From Tardiphaga robiniae (lineage in GTDB: Bacteria > Pseudomonadota > Alphaproteobacteria > Rhizobiales > Xanthobacteraceae): a stretch of 64,000 nt of DNA. Location of the stretch: contig NZ_LVYV01000006.1 in the NCBI RefSeq assembly GCF_001618955.1, forward strand, positions 104,993 to 168,992. Reading direction: 5' to 3'. A program made the translations under genes and the position numbers. Below the pieces are notes generated by a model. The model was not told where the DNA came from, searched no databases, and was given only the letters and a program-made list of their open reading frames with translations. This document shows, piece by piece, positions 17,101 through 23,324 of the stretch. Positions within the stretch are counted from its first letter, which is position 1, and each line of letters starts with the position of its first letter.

Positions 17101-19227
17101 AGCCTCGAAGATCGCGGTCGGCGTCGAGAGATTGAGGCGGCCGGCGTCGCGGCCCACGGTATAGCCCGCCTCGTAGCGCCACGACGACGAGCGATCGAAC
17201 ACCGTGCTCCAGACTTCGGTGAGCTGGTCGGCGACTTTGCCCTGGATATTATGCTGACGCACGAAGCCGCCGGCGGCGCCGATGAACTTCATGTCGGCCG
17301 GCGCATTGTCGAAACTGTAGATGCGGCCGTCCGAACCAATCAGCTTGCTCGAATAGATCCTGCCGCCGTCATAGCTCACCGAACCGCCGGAGATGTCGAA
17401 CTTTGCGCCCGCCTGCGCGATCACCTCCAGCGCCGCCAGCGTGATGGTGCCACCCAGCGCCGTCCATTCGCCGATCTTATGCGCGGTGTTGGAAAGATAA
17501 CCGCCGAGTTCGAGCAGACCGCCCTTGGTGTAGTAGCGATCGCCGGCATAGCCGCCAGTGCCGGCAGGCACCAGAGCGAGATCTCGGATGTCGATCCAGA
17601 CATTCTTGTTGAGCAGCGCGCCGCTGTCGCGATTCACAGGTGAATCCCTAAGTTCGTTGCCCTGGACGTTCACCAGCACCTGGTTGGCCGACATCGGCCG
17701 CACCGCGCCCCGCACGCCGGAGACGTCGATGCTCGAGCCGGTCTTGGCGAATACCCGCATGCCGGCGCTGACAGCGACCTGGCCGCCCTGCGCCATGGTC
17801 TGCGACTGGTTCTGGAAATTGACCACGCCGCCGGTGACGATCTCGATACGGGACTGATCCTGGCGGTCCGCCAGAATCGACAGATTATCGAATGCACCCG
17901 TGGCGCTGGCGGCGCGCAAGAGATTTGCCGCCGCCGAGGAAGCGATCAACGCATCGCGCTGGCTGTCCAGCGCGGTTTCGCTGCTGTCGAGTTCGGGCAG
18001 GATGGCGGTGACACTGTTCCCAACAAGTGTAACGCTGCCCTGGCTATCGGCCGCCGAATTGGCGAGATGGATGGTGCCGCGGGTATTGACGGAACTGGTG
18101 GACAGCAACACGCCGCTCTGCGTGAGCGTGCGCCCGGCCAGCGTGATGTCGCCTTGCTGGGCGAAAATCAATCCGCTGTTGCTGACGCCGCCGGTGCTGC
18201 CGATGATCGTGGGCGAAATCTCGATGCCGCGCGTCGTCGAGGTCGCGTTGCCTTCTGTGCCGAAGCCACGGCGCAGGATAAAGCTGTCGCCTGCAGCGAG
18301 CAGCGTCTGGCCCTTCGGCGTCGAAATGCTGCCGGCATTCTCGACCTCGCTGCCGATCATCAGGACATAGCCGCCGCCGGATGTCACCGACGATGGCGTG
18401 CGCGTTACGATCGACGCACCGGATTCGACGACGACCTTGCCGCCGGCTGCGGTGAAGCTTGGCGCGTAAATGTTGCCGGTCTGGGTGCTGTAGATGCCAT
18501 TATTCCGGAAATGCGTATCGTCGATGTCCGCCGTGGACGCGATCAACGAGCCGACATTGACTTGCGAACTGCCGCCGAAAATGATGCCGCTCTGGTTGAT
18601 AATATAGACATGGCCGTCGGCCTGGATGTTGCCGAGGATCTGGCTCGGTGCGGTCGTATTGTTGACGCGGTTGAGCGCAACCCAACTGCCATTGCCCTGC
18701 TGGTCGAAGGTCAGCGTGGTGCGCGCGCCGACATTGAACGATTGCCAGTTCAGGATCGCCTGCTGCGTCGTCTGCCGGATGCCGACCTGGGTCTGGCCTG
18801 ATCCATCGACGCTCTGCGTCGGCGCATTGGCGCCGGTCCAGCCTTCCGGCATGTTCGGCAGCAAAGCTCCGGCGCCAATGCCGTTCGGCACACTGATAGG
18901 CGCAGCCATCGAAGTCTGCCGCGCGGCAGCCGCAGCACGCGCCGCCGCTTGCACGCCCTGCATCTCCTGCACGGCACGTGCAGCGCGTGCGAGTGAATTT
19001 TGCGACTGCCGCGCGGCCGCTGCCGCCTGCTGCGCCGCCTGCGCTGCGGCATCCGACGCGATATTCGGCGCCGACACCACGCCGCCTCCGCCGCTGCCGT
19101 TCAGCGAACGCGCGTCCACGCCGGAAACGCTCAGCGTCAATGCCAGAAAGCTCGTGCCAGCAAGCAAAATTGCCGTAACGGCGAGACCTTGAGCGGCAAC
19201 ACCTTGAGCATAACGGGAGATGAGCAT
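6868..19227 (-). CDS. TpsA-B: giant filamentous-haemagglutinin-type exoprotein, complete
   Basis: Complete 4,119-aa TPS passenger. The start is supported by GGAAGG 6 nt upstream. Layout: signal peptide about 1-39 ending before DARSLNGSG; Ala-rich helical segment about 58-104; TPS domain about 130-245 with NQSGIIFGGSSQVNV at 211-225; a long beta-helix-type body; a Gly-Thr-Val-Leu repeat module encoded at about 10430-10860; and a C-terminal module (encoded about 6868-8150) with a helical stretch (QQRIFLRQVYFAEL), GDINAGRGSKTT and the tail motif PSVIIVEVLGYGGG, which I associate with DUF3739 haemagglutinins. I find only four cysteines, as two close pairs (codons 13156-13173 and 10132-10155). There is no VENN motif and no downstream immunity-like gene, so it is not a CdiA toxin. 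It is exported presumably by the single TpsB in the window. It is a close paralogue of TpsA-E. Confidence 0.95.
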   Translation of the reverse strand: MLISRYAQGVAAQGLAVTAILLAGTSFLALTLSVSGVDARSLNGSGGGGVVSAPNIASDAAAQAAQQAAAAARQSQNSLARAARAVQEMQGVQAAARAAAAARQTSMAAPISVPNGIGAGALLPNMPEGWTGANAPTQSVDGSGQTQVGIRQTTQQAILNWQSFNVGARTTLTFDQQGNGSWVALNRVNNTTAPSQILGNIQADGHVYIINQSGIIFGGSSQVNVGSLIASTADIDDTHFRNNGIYSTQTGNIYAPSFTAAGGKVVVESGASIVTRTPSSVTSGGGYVLMIGSEVENAGSISTPKGQTLLAAGDSFILRRGFGTEGNATSTTRGIEISPTIIGSTGGVSNSGLIFAQQGDITLAGRTLTQSGVLLSTSSVNTRGTIHLANSAADSQGSVTLVGNSVTAILPELDSSETALDSQRDALIASSAAANLLRAASATGAFDNLSILADRQDQSRIEIVTGGVVNFQNQSQTMAQGGQVAVSAGMRVFAKTGSSIDVSGVRGAVRPMSANQVLVNVQGNELRDSPVNRDSGALLNKNVWIDIRDLALVPAGTGGYAGDRYYTKGGLLELGGYLSNTAHKIGEWTALGGTITLAALEVIAQAGAKFDISGGSVSYDGGRIYSSKLIGSDGRIYSFDNAPADMKFIGAAGGFVRQHNIQGKVADQLTEVWSTVFDRSSSWRYEAGYTVGRDAGRLNLSTPTAIFEADIIADVIAGERQNSARAANVADGYKQVQNATPLAGTLAVGQYTALGRTNLYNSDVRISTVPNVSDGLAGGAVSAPPADRINTVWFDAAHLNAQKLGGLDLGTRGTISIDAPLLLADGGSVNLTAPVIDIKADVTVRSGSVTATNIFRTTDASGLSGPLTLAGASTLTVHRGATIDLRGNWVDLREDAAAKGQAYLNGGTVSFISTHDIAVEAGSLIDVSSGAALLRNGSIKGGRGGDVTLSADIEGFSVAGGGSLRLAGAIAGYGASGGGTLKLESGSAVVIGKPAVAGTALVLDVERFQTGFSSYDINGHAGLSVAAGTVLDVTVPVYTLATPGQEGVFGAGGSDLWTPPLYLASSSSNKIVQRAGADLVLRSQRQFEGGDIAIGADAQITVDAGRSISLIGGGTSQITVDGALHAKSGKIAIDIVAALTSAETSPSVTANNRSIWIGERAVLDVAGVAVTAIDGHGRGFEKVLDGGTIAIGGNIDWETTGASITAPDIAVIIRSGALLDASGTHAVIDVQGPNGFVATDVASNGGAIVLKSSRSLYLDGLMRAEAGGFGAAGGTLAIALETPVLSLNAAADDAVRVPREFIVSQINRGSGLAADLVPNAVDPALGYGTGRLGANQVSDGGFGTLSLLVNGILSFDGDVTLSVAQSLRIYAGSYALTETAAGTSAVSLATSYLRLAGSTRAKADFQIMPTVTWRDGPSSRSSDARFSATADLVEIRDRVGFGAGGTVAMKSGALVTMDRRGFGHVDVTSRGDVRLLGGKFGMGLSGATTTELASPGDLTLTAAQIYPASDVNAQLLAGATTGAYAVGSVLTINGYGAPVAAPQSVFGTLALGGDTVLQGGVVRAPMGNLILGSDNRGNGTGRASLLKLLPGSVTSVSGVGVLMPYGGTSDGVSYSYNGTAIKPRALGTSGISLNGDSVIGEAGALLDLSGGGMLTGAGFISGRGGSVDVLRTPFANANPAFPVSAAGNGVYAIVPSFGNVYAPVTADAGAGNPLVGQQITLTQDAGGLNAGTYTLLPSTYALMPGAFRVEIGKTGAMVGNTVTLGNGSTISAGYLGIANTAIRNTLPSQLIITSAATVRGHSTYNETGYDAYTVANAAKLGGMRGQIAADAGTLRLEYFYSRPKPGVAMFSFDGTALFNPEADSAGFGGTTSVVAQYIEILGAGAAPTAGYAGLSIHAADLNALGTPRLLVGGALQLDYAENFASFKAQAAVIDIRSGAHLTGAEIFLMSFTPWGGIMIEQGASIDTIGRGRAVYDSTNGIVFNASTAGVVAVSNGLINLLPPVAEGFSSPGTIRIGDCAGGGCSGVTSILTEGTLAIATDKAFTLTPQTVYGAKNLALAVSSVNLGSDAALQQATANGQLPAGLSLNQGILNNLLAGNAAANVPKVETLTITARDSVNIYGSVVLDTFDPATGKSSIAQLVLGTPAIYGYGGAGDRAVITTEQFVWTGLAQKPARYVSEGYAPNTPGAAIGSLLGSSTLDINAKNIILGYASGTQPIAIMPAERLALGFGTINLTASESVTSNAKGTLKVYQQQGSYDAVTGYQYSGGNLTITAPVLTGVSGSDNAITVGGTIAMLAPAGGETGTSTTLGAQLSLSAQNIRIDGAIALSSGKLTLNATGDILLDDRSRIDLAGRKLSFFEASRYSAGGQLVMASTGGNITQTAGSVIDVSAVLNSAGSVEAVALGAGAGQVALGGTVLGSSSGWYDAGGTFVPAAGSEITIRAQAVNDFAGLNTRLTNGQVFGARRFQIKQGDIVIGDEVRARDVEITADGGSLIVNGTVDASGFEVGTIRLAARDNLTVNGTLDAHATGIRRDSYGKIIDSPNRAIVDLTTRDGRLTLGSAARIDLRFGTSDTANHDGVARGTLTLNAPRIGRTDVAPDNDVAVDVAGRPEILGAQTIAVYGFRTYDDAQPAPTADAAGQTTQLITQDYLNIIDGHSRAYINAALDNDALTARLAGLGNYHLRPGVEIVSNSVVNPDGNLTVLGDIDLSNWRYGPDSDIHSVARRGFGEPGALVLRAAGNLHVYGSITDGFAPPAETPPGDKGWYLSEKSLPQFDKHIAYGADITIPIDGVVLDIGTVFPMKVALNFDIPVAAMTLPVGTTLPVDAVLTGSYTFGAGTVLSANVYNADGSIRAAAGTVLTADLVDDAGMKLGAGTPLRAAADVAALVWPKNVVLPTAMKTVVQTTLARGSVIPSGTDVQLPGDSAVNLRPGAVRSDNWAVAPMLSEGTTSWSIQLTAGADVASADRRATNPSSRGSIILADTHSNMTTAVVQAGGDYYAWTQAGADVGLGTAGDPVGDQGFYCDMEPTWCSFVSTPIRDVTTANYLSPAFSVVRTGTGDLGMVAAGDLRMNSAFGVYTAGTQSAAILDGAGKNPFNLERGQSVNGALPADYDDVASTYQAWYPEHGGNLDIRVGRDLVGDVWGQMPHDNVPSSGVGNWLWRQGTGSAVTDASGIATSWWINFGAYTSAPISNQPASPYMAGFTGFGTLGGGNITINAAGDAGIIAPRGDIVVAAAPRSQALVVAVGSTGRVDASGNLILTGGGDLQIKIGGALNPNLDAVQFASSRSSNSQDTGLNGTLTNLRGLTTLSAAAVGGVNLLYRINPTTLRGFDGDLMDVRPVDPFTSSVANSQGGIELLPGDSAIYLNTSGDLVLGTASDPGRVFTSNLSKLTASGAATIGQSWFSLWTDHTAINLLSAGGNLTPGTDAFNRNRNYNFGNANTGDTATVYPSILRAVAGSGSIYYGNGAGGGGATPPTSSILLAPSTKGALELLAGTSIYGGGYGIGMSGSDAPLPTPFRAAFVGYQAGGTPEFSNTSPQGALVDSYGSSVIGISDTYPLFAFGPDTIGTTSLHAGDPSSALFYAANGDIVGLSSGAIRTFEPGAAAGRAQLTWYRAGIAMRVRASGDIINPDLMIVNNNSDDVSLLQAGRDITYANVQVAGPGALEIMAGRNLDQADQASVTSIGPLVAGDDRPGASIAMMAGVGVNGPDYARLAALYLDPATVATAGVPLADQVGRVAKTYEGELVTWLKERNGFSGSVEEARAAFAALPPEQQRIFLRQVYFAELRAGGREYNDTASSRYRSYLRGRQMIATLFPDQDAQGNPIARSGDITMFGGAGVYTAGSTDNHTNISSDIQMLAPSGQVVIGVEGTTPPSTAGIVTQGRGDIQIYAQGSVLLGLSRIMTTFGGNILAWSASGDINAGRGSKTTVLYTPPKRIYDNYGNVTLSPQVPSSGAGIATLQPIPDVPPGDIDLIAPFGTIDAGEAGIRVSGNVNLAALQIVNAANIQVQGSSSGIPTVQAPSITAALSSSNATTATQQTATPTQATNTNPSVIIVEVLGYGGGEGSTPAGSEDLKRSKRSERSYDHNSAFQVVGVGELNETEKQNLSMSERRSLNTR
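10430..10860 (-). repeat. GTVL-rich repeat module inside TpsA-B
   Basis: About 140 residues in which GT[VTP]L-type turns recur every 12-20 residues (for example IGTVFPMKVAL, VGTTLPVDAVL, AGTVLSANVY, AGTVLTADLV). It sits between DGFAPP and a W-x-[IM]-Q-[LF]-TAGAD stretch. TpsA-E carries the same module. In TpsA-D the corresponding DGF and LVAGADL stretches lie almost next to each other, so the module is an insertion or loss relative to the A/D subfamily. Ends are approximate. Confidence 0.7.
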
Positions 19228-19359
19228 GACGAGCCTTCCGGACGAATGAATTCAACAGGAAGGCACCGGGCCAGCAGACCAAACGCCTCCTGACCGATAA
19301 GGACGTTCGCCGATCCGCGAGACCGAAAAGAAATCTTAAGATCCGGAAAGTTTTTCCGC

Positions 19360-20346
19360 CTAGCTCAAGAACACCAGGCCGCCCGGGAGCGACGTCACCT
19401 TGGCGCCAAACACCTGTTGCGCCAGCGTCATGATTTCATCGACATTCTGCACGCGAAAACGGGCATTGACGGATCGCTCGCCCAGGCTGGCGTTCATCAG
19501 CACGATCTTGCCGGGGCGATAGCGGTTGATCTCGGCGACGACCTTGGCCAGCGGCGTCTGATGGAACACCAGCAGGCCCTCCTGCCACGCGGTCACCGCC
19601 GTCAGGTCGGCAGCCGCGACCGCCCCGGGATTCTGCCCGCCATACGTATATTGCTGACGCGCCTCAAGGCGCCTCGTGGCGCCAAAGCGCGCAAAGTCCA
19701 CCACGCCCGCAAGACAAGTCACACACGACAGTGTGCCGTCATGGCGAACATTGAAGCGCGCGCCGGTGGCGCTGACCCGGCCATTGCCCGCGATCACGGT
19801 CAGTGGGCTGGTCAACTGGCGGCCGGTATCGATCAGCGCTTCACCATCGATCAATTCGATCTGGTTGGTTGTCGTGTTGGTCGCCGACTTCGCCAGCGCC
19901 ACGCTGGTCCGCGTATTCAGTTCAATTGAAGCGCCATCGACAAGCCGGACACTCTTCTGTTCGCCCGCCGCTGTCCGATGATCTGCGGCAAGCTCCGACA
20001 TCGACGGCCAGAGCTGCAGCGGCGGTCGCACCACCACATAGGCGGCGCAGGCTGCCAATGCGCCGCCTACTAACAGGCGCCGGCTAGGACGAAACGCTGG
20101 CCGCGCGGGCGCCAGAAGATCCTCACCGCTGCGCGCGAGGACGTTCTGCCCGGCCGGCCCAAGCTGCCCCCACAGCCGGCCGGCAAAGGCAAAAGCCTCC
20201 TTATGCGCGGCACTGCGCGCCTGCCAAGCCTTGGCGTCCTCGACGTCGGCGATGGTCGCCTCGCCGGAGATGAGACGGCGCACCTTCCCGAGCGCCTGGC
20301 GCTGCAGGTCGGTGAGATCGTCGTCGTTGCCGATGGATGGGGTCAC
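19360..20346 (-). CDS. FecR-family anti-sigma factor B
   Basis: 328-aa inner-membrane anti-sigma factor paired with sigma-B. The N-terminal cytoplasmic DUF4880-like part spans about residues 12-66 (ISGEATIADVEDAKAWQARS). A single hydrophobic segment is led by SRRLLVGGALAAC (RR at 89-90). The periplasmic FecR core follows (LWPSMSELAADHRTAAGEQK), with a C-terminal STN-like end (VAEINRYRPGKIVLMNASLG). The start is a GTG at 20346, 38 bp after the sigma-B stop, so unlike cassettes A and D the two genes do not overlap. The fecR stop is 132 bp before tpsA-B. Function is from family; the partner assignment is from adjacency. Confidence 0.93.
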   Translation of the reverse strand: MTPSIGNDDDLTDLQRQALGKVRRLISGEATIADVEDAKAWQARSAAHKEAFAFAGRLWGQLGPAGQNVLARSGEDLLAPARPAFRPSRRLLVGGALAACAAYVVVRPPLQLWPSMSELAADHRTAAGEQKSVRLVDGASIELNTRTSVALAKSATNTTTNQIELIDGEALIDTGRQLTSPLTVIAGNGRVSATGARFNVRHDGTLSCVTCLAGVVDFARFGATRRLEARQQYTYGGQNPGAVAAADLTAVTAWQEGLLVFHQTPLAKVVAEINRYRPGKIVLMNASLGERSVNARFRVQNVDEIMTLAQQVFGAKVTSLPGGLVFLS

Positions 20347-20384
20347 GATTGCTGTTCGTTCTGACGGCGCGGAAATTCGCTGCT

Positions 20385-20936
20385 TTAATTGATAGACGTT
20401 TCTCGCGGCTTTGGACCGAATCTCCGCACGACCTGACGTTGCAGGCGTTCGGCGCAGTGGTCCAGCGCATGTTTCAATTCGATCTCGACGAGACGCTGCG
20501 AGACGCCGAGCCGCTGGGCGATCTCCTGCAACGTGGCCTCCTCGACCCGCGATGCCAGCAGGATCATCCGCCGCCGCGGCGTGAGCTCCTCCAACGCGGC
20601 CTCAAGCTCTGAAATCTCCTGGCGCGCGGCGAGCTCCCGCTCGGCGGACGGGGCATCGTCGGCCATATCGAGCACCGCCATCACCTCCGTCCGGCGCGCC
20701 AGCCGCGACTGCTTGCGGCCGCGATCGGTCGCAATATTAAAGGCGATCCGCAGCAGGTAGCTCGGCGGACTGGCAATCGTGCCTGTCGGCGCGGCGCGAT
20801 GCAGATGAAGCCAGGTTTCATGCAGGGTCTCGCGGGCAAGCTCCGCCGAACCCAAACGCCGGGTGAGCCGTTTGCGAAAATCATCATAGCGCTCCACCAG
20901 CAACTGGCGGAGGCCTATCCAGGCAGGATCGGTCAT
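20385..20936 (-). CDS. ECF sigma factor B (FecI type)
   Basis: 183-aa ECF sigma factor. Region 2 includes YDDFRKRLTRRLGSAELA and HETWLHLHRA. Region 4 includes LTPRRRMILLASRVEEATLQ and a helix-turn-helix EIAQRLGVSQRLVEIELKHA. A longer reading from 20987 is possible, but the ATG at 20936 overlaps the STN-B stop exactly as ATGA and begins MTDPAWIGLRQLLVERYDDF, which fits family length better. It should activate the tpsA-B cassette once released from FecR-B. Confidence 0.94.
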   Translation of the reverse strand: MTDPAWIGLRQLLVERYDDFRKRLTRRLGSAELARETLHETWLHLHRAAPTGTIASPPSYLLRIAFNIATDRGRKQSRLARRTEVMAVLDMADDAPSAERELAARQEISELEAALEELTPRRRMILLASRVEEATLQEIAQRLGVSQRLVEIELKHALDHCAERLQRQVVRRFGPKPRETSIN

Positions 20937-21667
20937 GGCCCGCCCGCTTTTGTACGCGTGACCTGCCGCCCCGACACGGCATCGCAATCTCCGGTCGCCT
21001 CGGCCGCGCGCGGCGCGACCACCATTGTCACTGGCTGCGGCAGCCTCGGCGGCGGCGCGTCGAAGCTCACGCCGCGCAACTCGTCGGCGATGATTGAATC
21101 CCGCCGGAGGTCGCCGGTAGAGTTGAGTAGGTTGAGACCCTGCAACTCGCCGGACGAACTGACGGAAAATCGAATTAGCGCGCGATAATCCCCGGGGATC
21201 GTCTCCGCATGGCGACAGAAGGCTCGCGCCACGCCCACCTGCAGGGCGTTATAATACGAGCCGAATTCGGAAAGTCGCGCACCGCCATATTGCGTCAGCC
21301 GCGTTGCTGCCACGACCGCAAGGGCCTTTCCGGTCGATACTTCAGTCAAACCGGTCCCTTCCAGCAAGACCCGCAAGGCGACATCAGGCGCCAGGATGCC
21401 TTTCACCGCGGTCGATCGCCGCGTCCGCGCAAGTTCACTATCGTAAAAGGTCTCGATACTTGTGACGGTCGCATAGGCGTCCAACGCAGATGCCAATGAC
21501 TGCGCGGGGATGTCGAAACTGAGCCGATCGTCTTTCGCGTAGAGTGCGGTTGCAACCGTCAGCGTCATGACCGCCGCGGCTACCAACAGCCGACAGCCTG
21601 AAAAAGACCGTCGCCAAACTCTCGAAAGCGCTTCTTGCCACGCATACGCGATTTGATATTCGTACAT
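20933..21667 (-). CDS. STN receptor B: periplasmic STN + TonB-C-like signalling protein
   Basis: 244-aa exported protein opening cassette B. The N-terminal hydrophobic stretch (LLVAAAVMTLTVATALYA) is a signal peptide or anchor. The STN domain is at about 48-105 (FDIPAQSLASALDAYATVTS, then ALRVLLEGTGLTEV). The C-terminal TonB-C-like domain is at about 140-225 (YYNALQVGVARAFCR, then LIRFSVSSSGELQGLNLLNS, then DAPPPRLPQPVTMVVAPR). A barrel is absent, so this is a detached signalling module rather than a transporter. The gene overlaps sigma-B by 4 nt. The ATG lacks a good Shine-Dalgarno. Signal and partner are inferred from FecR systems. Confidence 0.86.
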   Translation of the reverse strand: MYEYQIAYAWQEALSRVWRRSFSGCRLLVAAAVMTLTVATALYAKDDRLSFDIPAQSLASALDAYATVTSIETFYDSELARTRRSTAVKGILAPDVALRVLLEGTGLTEVSTGKALAVVAATRLTQYGGARLSEFGSYYNALQVGVARAFCRHAETIPGDYRALIRFSVSSSGELQGLNLLNSTGDLRRDSIIADELRGVSFDAPPPRLPQPVTMVVAPRAAEATGDCDAVSGRQVTRTKAGGP

Positions 21668-22017
21668 CCGTCGCGATCAAGCAATTCAGGTAGGCCATTT
21701 CGCCCGATAAGACGGCGCATCCGAACGCACCGATCATACCTTAATCTCTTAGAGACCAATTATTACGAATAGACGACCGCCCCGAGATTGGACGGGAACA
21801 GTCCAACGTCCACGTTGTGCGGTGAGTTCAACCGGTCCGCGCAAAAATAAAATTTTCAGGAAAGATGGAGCGCGAGATTGGTCATGTGACGTGCCATAGC
21901 AGGCGTCCTCTCCGCGATTGCCCTGCCGTTCGACACTTAGGTAGGACATCTTGCGTATTCGATGGGCTGCGGCCATTCAAATTTACTGCCATCATCGCGG
22001 CCACTTCTGGCTCCTGG
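21668..22017. other. Intergenic region between machinery operon and cassette B
   Basis: 350 bp without a convincing gene. It must contain the end of the machinery transcript and the promoter of STN-B. I see one small hairpin (TTGGAC / GTCCAA, 7-nt loop, 21788-21806) and an AT-rich run around 21843-21860. There is no stem followed by a T-run that would qualify as an intrinsic terminator, so read-through from the machinery operon into cassette B is possible. Confidence 0.5.
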
Positions 22018-22485
22018 CTAGTCTTTCGATAGATTGAGCGAGAAGCGCAGGTTGATCGGCTGCAACATCTCTGGCGGCGGCGCTTCGCCAATATTGCCGC
22101 GGGTCAGAACGGTGCGCAGATCGGTGTTGGCGCGCTCGTCCTTGAACGGCGCGAATGATACCCGTTCAACGGTGCCATCGGGGTTGAGCCAGGCCTTGAC
22201 GACGAGCGATGCCGGCGCACCATTCTGAGTGCCGTTCGTCTCTTTCAGCCAGGAGCGGAAGCGATTGGCTATCGCTTCATCGGCAGAAATCCATTCCTCG
22301 AACCTGTACTTCACCAGCTTCGCAAACTGTCCCCACGCCGGTGGCGCAGCGTCAGGGCTGCGGTAATCGAGACCTTGAGCGATCGCCGGCGACGCCGCAA
22401 TCGTAATCAGGCCGACGGAAGCAAGCAGTGCACGTAGCTTGCCCATTCTCAGGGCTCCCGTGAAAGAGCTGCGCGTTCGTTTCAT
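22018..22485 (-). CDS. Exported protein with free-standing TonB-C-like domain
   Basis: 155-aa exported protein, last gene of the machinery operon. A signal peptide ends at ASPAIAQ. The middle is helical (WGQFAKLVKYRFEEWISADE). The last about 65 residues look like a TonB C-terminal domain (LVVKAWLNPDGTVERVSFAP, then APPPEMLQPINLRFSLNL) without any transmembrane anchor or proline linker. The ATG at 22485 has AGAGG 8 nt upstream and begins 11 nt after the protease stop; a longer start at 22509 would overlap the protease gene. The tail signature APPPxMxQP is shared with the STN receptors and the operon TonB. It may compete with, or bridge, TonB and its clients; this is inference. Confidence 0.75.
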   Translation of the reverse strand: MKRTRSSFTGALRMGKLRALLASVGLITIAASPAIAQGLDYRSPDAAPPAWGQFAKLVKYRFEEWISADEAIANRFRSWLKETNGTQNGAPASLVVKAWLNPDGTVERVSFAPFKDERANTDLRTVLTRGNIGEAPPPEMLQPINLRFSLNLSKD

Positions 22486-22496
22486 GGTGACGCCCT

Positions 22497-23318
22497 CTAA
22501 TTTAAACAAATGACACGTGCGGAAATACTTGCCGCCCGATGCGCCCGCGATGCGGAGCCGCTGATTTGAGGCCGATCGTCTTCCTGAAGCCGCACATTGC
22601 TGGCAGCAAGAAACGCCTTTGCGCCACCGGCGCCGACAGCGAGCACGCGATTGACAGCAGTCTTGCGACTGACAACGCCTTCGACGAGCCCGCGCGAGTC
22701 CAGAACCGGTGCGCCGCTCGCGCCGAAGGTGATGTTGGTATTGAGCGCGATATGCCCGGCTTCGTCGCTTCCATTGGTCGTGCCCACGGATGCGTTGGCG
22801 AGCATCGCTCCCCGGGCCAGCGATGTCGGCAAATTCGCGTAGTCGGCCGCGAAGACGATGCCATTAGGAGCGGAAGCTATGCTGCGCGGGAAGGTAGCAG
22901 CCAGGCCACGCGTTTTCGCGGTCTTCAACAAGGCCAGATCATAGGGTGTCGAGACGGCCACCAGTCGGGCGGCGCTGGTGCGCCCCTCTTTTTGCACCAT
23001 GATACGACCGCAGGCCTGCACCACATGGCGCGCCGTCAGTACATGACCAGCATCATCGACGAAGAACCCTGTACCCGCGCGCTCACCGCGCTCCACCGGC
23101 GGGAGATCAGCGCGCGTCAACGGCTTCGGCGGCGCAAGCACGGGCACGTCGGTTCGGGCTGGCAACAGGAATTGAGACCGGGCCGGCGACACCGAGCCCG
23201 CGGCAAGCGGGACGACCACCAGGACCATTCTGGCGAGCCATCTGGCGATTCCTGACTTGCCCGGCTGCGCAAGACGATCTGGAAGCGCGACGGTCATCGG
23301 CAATATCGGGACAGACAT
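22497..23318 (-). CDS. Periplasmic trypsin-like (S1C/DegP-type) serine protease
   Basis: 273 aa with an N-terminal export signal (MVLVVVPLAAGSVSPARSQ around residues 31-49) and a trypsin-like fold. The catalytic triad is visible: His98 in LTARHVVQAC, Asp127 in STPYDLALL and Ser201 in FGASGAPVLD. No PDZ domain follows, unlike DegP. It sits between a small exported protein and the TonB-C-like protein, deep in the secretion operon. A role in trimming TpsA proteins or in clearing stalled ones is attractive but only inferred. It starts 6 nt after the upstream stop, without a clear ribosome site. Confidence 0.85.
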   Translation of the reverse strand: MSVPILPMTVALPDRLAQPGKSGIARWLARMVLVVVPLAAGSVSPARSQFLLPARTDVPVLAPPKPLTRADLPPVERGERAGTGFFVDDAGHVLTARHVVQACGRIMVQKEGRTSAARLVAVSTPYDLALLKTAKTRGLAATFPRSIASAPNGIVFAADYANLPTSLARGAMLANASVGTTNGSDEAGHIALNTNITFGASGAPVLDSRGLVEGVVSRKTAVNRVLAVGAGGAKAFLAASNVRLQEDDRPQISGSASRAHRAASISARVICLN

Positions 23319-23324
23319 GTCTGG

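Noticed and set aside
6868..19227. Contact-dependent inhibition (CdiA) toxin with immunity gene
   Set aside because: No VENN-type pretoxin motif, no variable toxin tail and no small immunity gene after any tpsA. Instead the C-termini are conserved among paralogues and the next gene is an STN receptor.
20385..20987. Longer start for sigma-B at 20987 (and for sigma-D at 51644)
   Set aside because: The extra residues overlap the STN genes deeply, have no family match, and the shorter starts give the recurrent ATGA or 8-nt overlaps.
21788..21806. Hairpin TTGGAC/GTCCAA as a terminator of the machinery operon
   Set aside because: The stem is only 6 bp and no T-run follows on the transcribed strand.
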